Assembly (NCBI GenBank): GCA_003484585.1
Contig: DNBZ01000090.1
Location: forward strand, 1-7,772
Source of the DNA: Bacteroidota bacterium
GTDB lineage: Bacteria > Bacteroidota > Bacteroidia > NS11-12g > UBA9320
DNA: 7,772 nt
Reading direction: 5' to 3'
The translations under genes and the position numbers were made by a program. This document shows, piece by piece, positions 6,252-7,772 of this stretch (position 1 is the first letter of the stretch; each line of letters begins with the position of its first letter). Under the pieces are notes generated by a model that was given only the letters and a program-made list of their open reading frames with translations, searched no databases and was not told the origin of the DNA.

Positions 6252-6919
6252 GCTTCAAATTTATAGCCAACTCCTTTGATAGTTTTAATTCTATTCTCCC
6301 CTATTTTTTCACGTATTTTTCTGATATGAACGTCTATAGTTCTATCTACCACACTTACATCTAGACCCCATACTTTATTCAATATAGACTCTCTAGAATA
6401 CACCTTGTCAGGTTTTGATGCTAGCAAATACAAAAGTTCGAATTCTTTTTTGGGTAACATCAGTTTTACACCCCGCACAAAAACATTGTATGCACTGCGG
6501 TCTATTATAATATCCCCTATTTCTATAATTTCCTTCTTTTCTTCTTCTTTTTGACGGCTTAGTATCGCTTTTACTCTACTAATTAGCACTCTTGGCTTAA
6601 CGGGCTTAGTAATGTAATCATCTGCACCAGCGTCAAAACCTGCGATTTCTGAATACTCCTCACCTCTGGCAGTCAAGAACGCTATAAAAACTCCGTGTAA
6701 AGACTCTTCTGCACGTATCGCTCTACACGCCTCCATGCCATCCATATTTGGCATCATAATATCTAATAAAATAAGATGAGGTTTTTTGATTTTAGCTTTT
6801 TCGATAGCCTCTAGTCCATCACTGGCAACGTAGCACTTGTAGCCTTCTTTCTCCAGGTTGTACTTTAAGAGCTCTACTATGTCTTGCTCGTCGTCTACTA
6901 TAAGTATCTTTTTTACCAT
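6248..6919 (-). CDS. OmpR/PhoB-type response regulator transcription factor
   Basis: This 223-residue two-component regulator has a receiver domain (1-120) and a winged-helix Trans_reg_C DNA-binding domain (about 130-223). The receiver has the acidic pocket D9/D10, phospho-acceptor D53 (LLDIMMP), switch T83 (FLTARGEE) and K105 (DYITKPVK). The output domain has the typical KKEFELLYLLASKPDKVYSR segment, VVDRTIDVHIRKIREKIG recognition region and the C-terminal KGVGYKFEA hairpin. All key residues are present. The start chosen is the ATG at 6919 (MVKKILIVDDE). A frame extension to a TTG at 6970 is rejected because that codon lies inside the -7 promoter element. The stop overlaps the kinase start by 4 bp. 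An 80-bp gap containing the promoter separates it from the upstream lipoprotein gene. The target genes are unknown. Confidence 0.95.
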   Translation of the reverse strand: MVKKILIVDDEQDIVELLKYNLEKEGYKCYVASDGLEAIEKAKIKKPHLILLDIMMPNMDGMEACRAIRAEESLHGVFIAFLTARGEEYSEIAGFDAGADDYITKPVKPRVLISRVKAILSRQKEEEKKEIIEIGDIIIDRSAYNVFVRGVKLMLPKKEFELLYLLASKPDKVYSRESILNKVWGLDVSVVDRTIDVHIRKIREKIGENRIKTIKGVGYKFEA

Positions 6920-6930
6920 AATTCTACTTC

Positions 6931-6946
6931 GCAATATTGCTATTGC
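6931..6946. repeat. palindrome GCAATATTGC with extra half-site in the response-regulator leader
   Basis: GCAATATTGC (6931-6940) is a perfect 10-bp palindrome, and its right half TATTGC is repeated immediately at 6941-6946. It lies 11 bp upstream of the regulator's ATG, inside the expected 5' untranslated leader. An operator for autoregulation or a small leader hairpin are both possible. Neither is demonstrated. Confidence 0.45.
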
Positions 6947-6967
6947 TAAGCCAATTAAACGTTGTCT

Positions 6968-6987
6968 CAAAGTTAAGATAATATTAT
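6968..6987 (-). promoter_or_regulatory. promoter -7 element for the two-component operon
   Basis: On the minus strand TAACTTTG (plus 6975-6968) is an exact match to the Bacteroidota -7 element TAnnTTTG. No TTTG or TTG occurs at the expected -33 distance, so the promoter may be weak or activator-dependent. A 10-bp palindrome ATAATATTAT (6978-6987) lies directly upstream, in the spacer. Transcription would start near 6962, giving a leader of about 40 nt. This independently supports the ATG at 6919 as the regulator start. Confidence 0.55.
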
Positions 6988-6999
6988 TAAAGTAATGGT

Positions 7000-7434
7000 T
7001 TACTTATTACGGTGAATTGTTGTAAAAATGACGTCAGCAGAAAGGTTTGAAGTGGATTTTTCGACATACGAAAGCTCATACAATTGTGTGATAGTGCATT
7101 GCTTTACCATTCTTTCTGCACCCTCAGCTATTGACTTATTCTTTGGGTTCTCAGCTATTTTTACGAAGGTTAATGTATAGGTACTATCGGTAGTCCAGTC
7201 TATATTAAACTCTACTATCATACCCGTACTTTTGATAAATTCCTCTTGTATACTATCTGTTCTATTGATTAAGAAAGTGCCAATTTTCGGCTCTTTATAA
7301 TAGAACTTTCCGGTATGCCAGTCTTTAAATGGCTTCTCAGAAATTACGACTTCAAATTCCTGTATTGGCTCCTTTTTAGGTTTCTCGCTGCACCCATAAA
7401 ATAAAGCCAGCAAGGCTATTGCAGCGTATCTCAC
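7000..7434 (-). CDS. small predicted lipoprotein of unknown function
   Basis: I do not recognise this 144-residue protein. It has a short signal sequence (MRYAAIALLALFYGC) with a probable lipidated C15. The FYGC lipobox is not canonical because F and Y replace the usual Leu and Ala/Ser, but variation of this kind occurs in Bacteroidota. The charged SEKPKKEP stretch after the cysteine is a typical tether. The mature part looks beta-rich, with FEVVIS, GTFLIN, MIVEFNI and TYTLTFVKI segments. C113 (KQCTITQ) is the only other cysteine. The start is GTG, sharing its first G with the TAG stop of the thioredoxin-fold gene (TAGTG), so the two are almost certainly co-transcribed and probably translationally coupled. 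That suggests a cell-envelope role together with the TlpA-like protein. It is not a recognisable part of the two-component system downstream, which has its own promoter. Confidence 0.7.
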   Translation of the reverse strand: MRYAAIALLALFYGCSEKPKKEPIQEFEVVISEKPFKDWHTGKFYYKEPKIGTFLINRTDSIQEEFIKSTGMIVEFNIDWTTDSTYTLTFVKIAENPKNKSIAEGAERMVKQCTITQLYELSYVEKSTSNLSADVIFTTIHRNK

Positions 7435-7772
7435 TACTTTAATAAGGGCTGTATCAGAGACTCTAGCTCGTGGCTTCTGAAGCCGGTTTTTACTATTCTT
7501 CCTTCTTTGTCTAGTAAAAATGTTTGAGGGATAGACCCTACTCCATAAGCCCTAGAAACAGTACCCTTCCAACCTAACAATTCACTTACGTGTTTCCAAG
7601 CTAGTCCATCCTTGGCGATAGCTCCCTTCCACTGTGCTTCGTTGTTATCTAGTGATACTGCATAAATTTCAAAACCTTGGTCTTTATATTTCTCATATAT
7701 TTTTTTTACGTTTGGATTCTCCTTTCTACAAGGACCACACCAGCTTGCCCAGAAATCGATTAGCACTACTTT
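7434..7772 (-). CDS. TlpA/ResA-type thioredoxin-fold protein (partial, N-terminus beyond window)
   Basis: Only the C-terminal 112 residues are in the window. The reading frame is still open at base 7772, where it reads KVVLIDFWASWCGPC. A GTG at 7766 could be mistaken for a start, but it encodes the second valine of the conserved KVVLIDFW strand, so the true start lies outside. The active-site CGPC is at residues 12-15 of the visible part. The fold continues with EIYAVSLDN, and the cis-proline is P82 in VGSIPQTFLLD, followed by GRIVKTGFR. These are hallmarks of the TlpA/ResA/AhpC-TSA-like thioredoxin family, usually periplasmic and used for thiol-disulfide exchange with client proteins or cytochrome c maturation. 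Both catalytic cysteines are present. Whether it carries a signal peptide or an N-terminal DUF4369-like domain, common in Bacteroidota relatives, cannot be seen. It overlaps the lipoprotein gene by one base. Confidence 0.92.
   Translation of the reverse strand, partial: KVVLIDFWASWCGPCRKENPNVKKIYEKYKDQGFEIYAVSLDNNEAQWKGAIAKDGLAWKHVSELLGWKGTVSRAYGVGSIPQTFLLDKEGRIVKTGFRSHELESLIQPLLK

Noticed and set aside
6920..6970. Extension of the response regulator to a TTG at 6970
   Set aside because: The TTG is part of the -7 promoter element TAACTTTG. MVKKILIVDDE from 6919 is the standard start of a receiver domain.
7434..7766. Treating the GTG at 7766 as the true start of the thioredoxin-like gene
   Set aside because: The frame stays open to the window edge, and the GTG encodes a valine in the conserved KVVLIDFWASWC strand, so the gene is cut by the window.

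Overview
The window looks like an ordinary chromosomal segment from a member of the Bacteroidota. The evidence is AT-rich DNA (about 40% GC by eye), A-rich start contexts instead of clear Shine-Dalgarno sites, two exact matches to the Bacteroidota -7 promoter element (TAnnTTTG), and protein families typical of that phylum. I could not assign a genus. Nine protein genes fill most of the sequence. I saw no tRNA, rRNA, CRISPR array, insertion sequence, integrase or phage gene.

Layout: mtaB, a tRNA methylthiotransferase gene, reads leftward from 1322 to 15. A 300-bp non-coding gap separates it from four rightward genes: a DUF1456 (YehS-like) protein, a pirin-family cupin, a membrane-anchored DUF2459 protein and a group II PLP-dependent decarboxylase. 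These four are spaced 67 to 107 bp apart, do not overlap and have no obvious shared function, so they may be separate transcription units. At least the DUF2459 gene has its own recognisable promoter. The decarboxylase converges, across 34 bp, on a leftward block: a TlpA-type thioredoxin-fold protein (cut by the right edge), a small lipoprotein, an OmpR/PhoB-type response regulator and its histidine kinase.

Within the leftward block there are two tightly linked pairs. The TlpA-like gene and the lipoprotein gene share one base (TAGTG). The regulator and kinase genes share four bases (GTGA). A perfect -7 element sits in the 80-bp gap between the pairs, so the two-component system can probably be transcribed independently. 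The kinase has two closely spaced membrane helices and no room for a periplasmic sensor domain.

I did not recognise a novel multi-gene system. The observations most worth checking are regulatory: nested inverted repeats over the DUF2459 promoter, short palindromes ahead of the pirin and response-regulator genes, mutually exclusive small hairpins just upstream of mtaB, and the unassigned substrate of the orphan decarboxylase.
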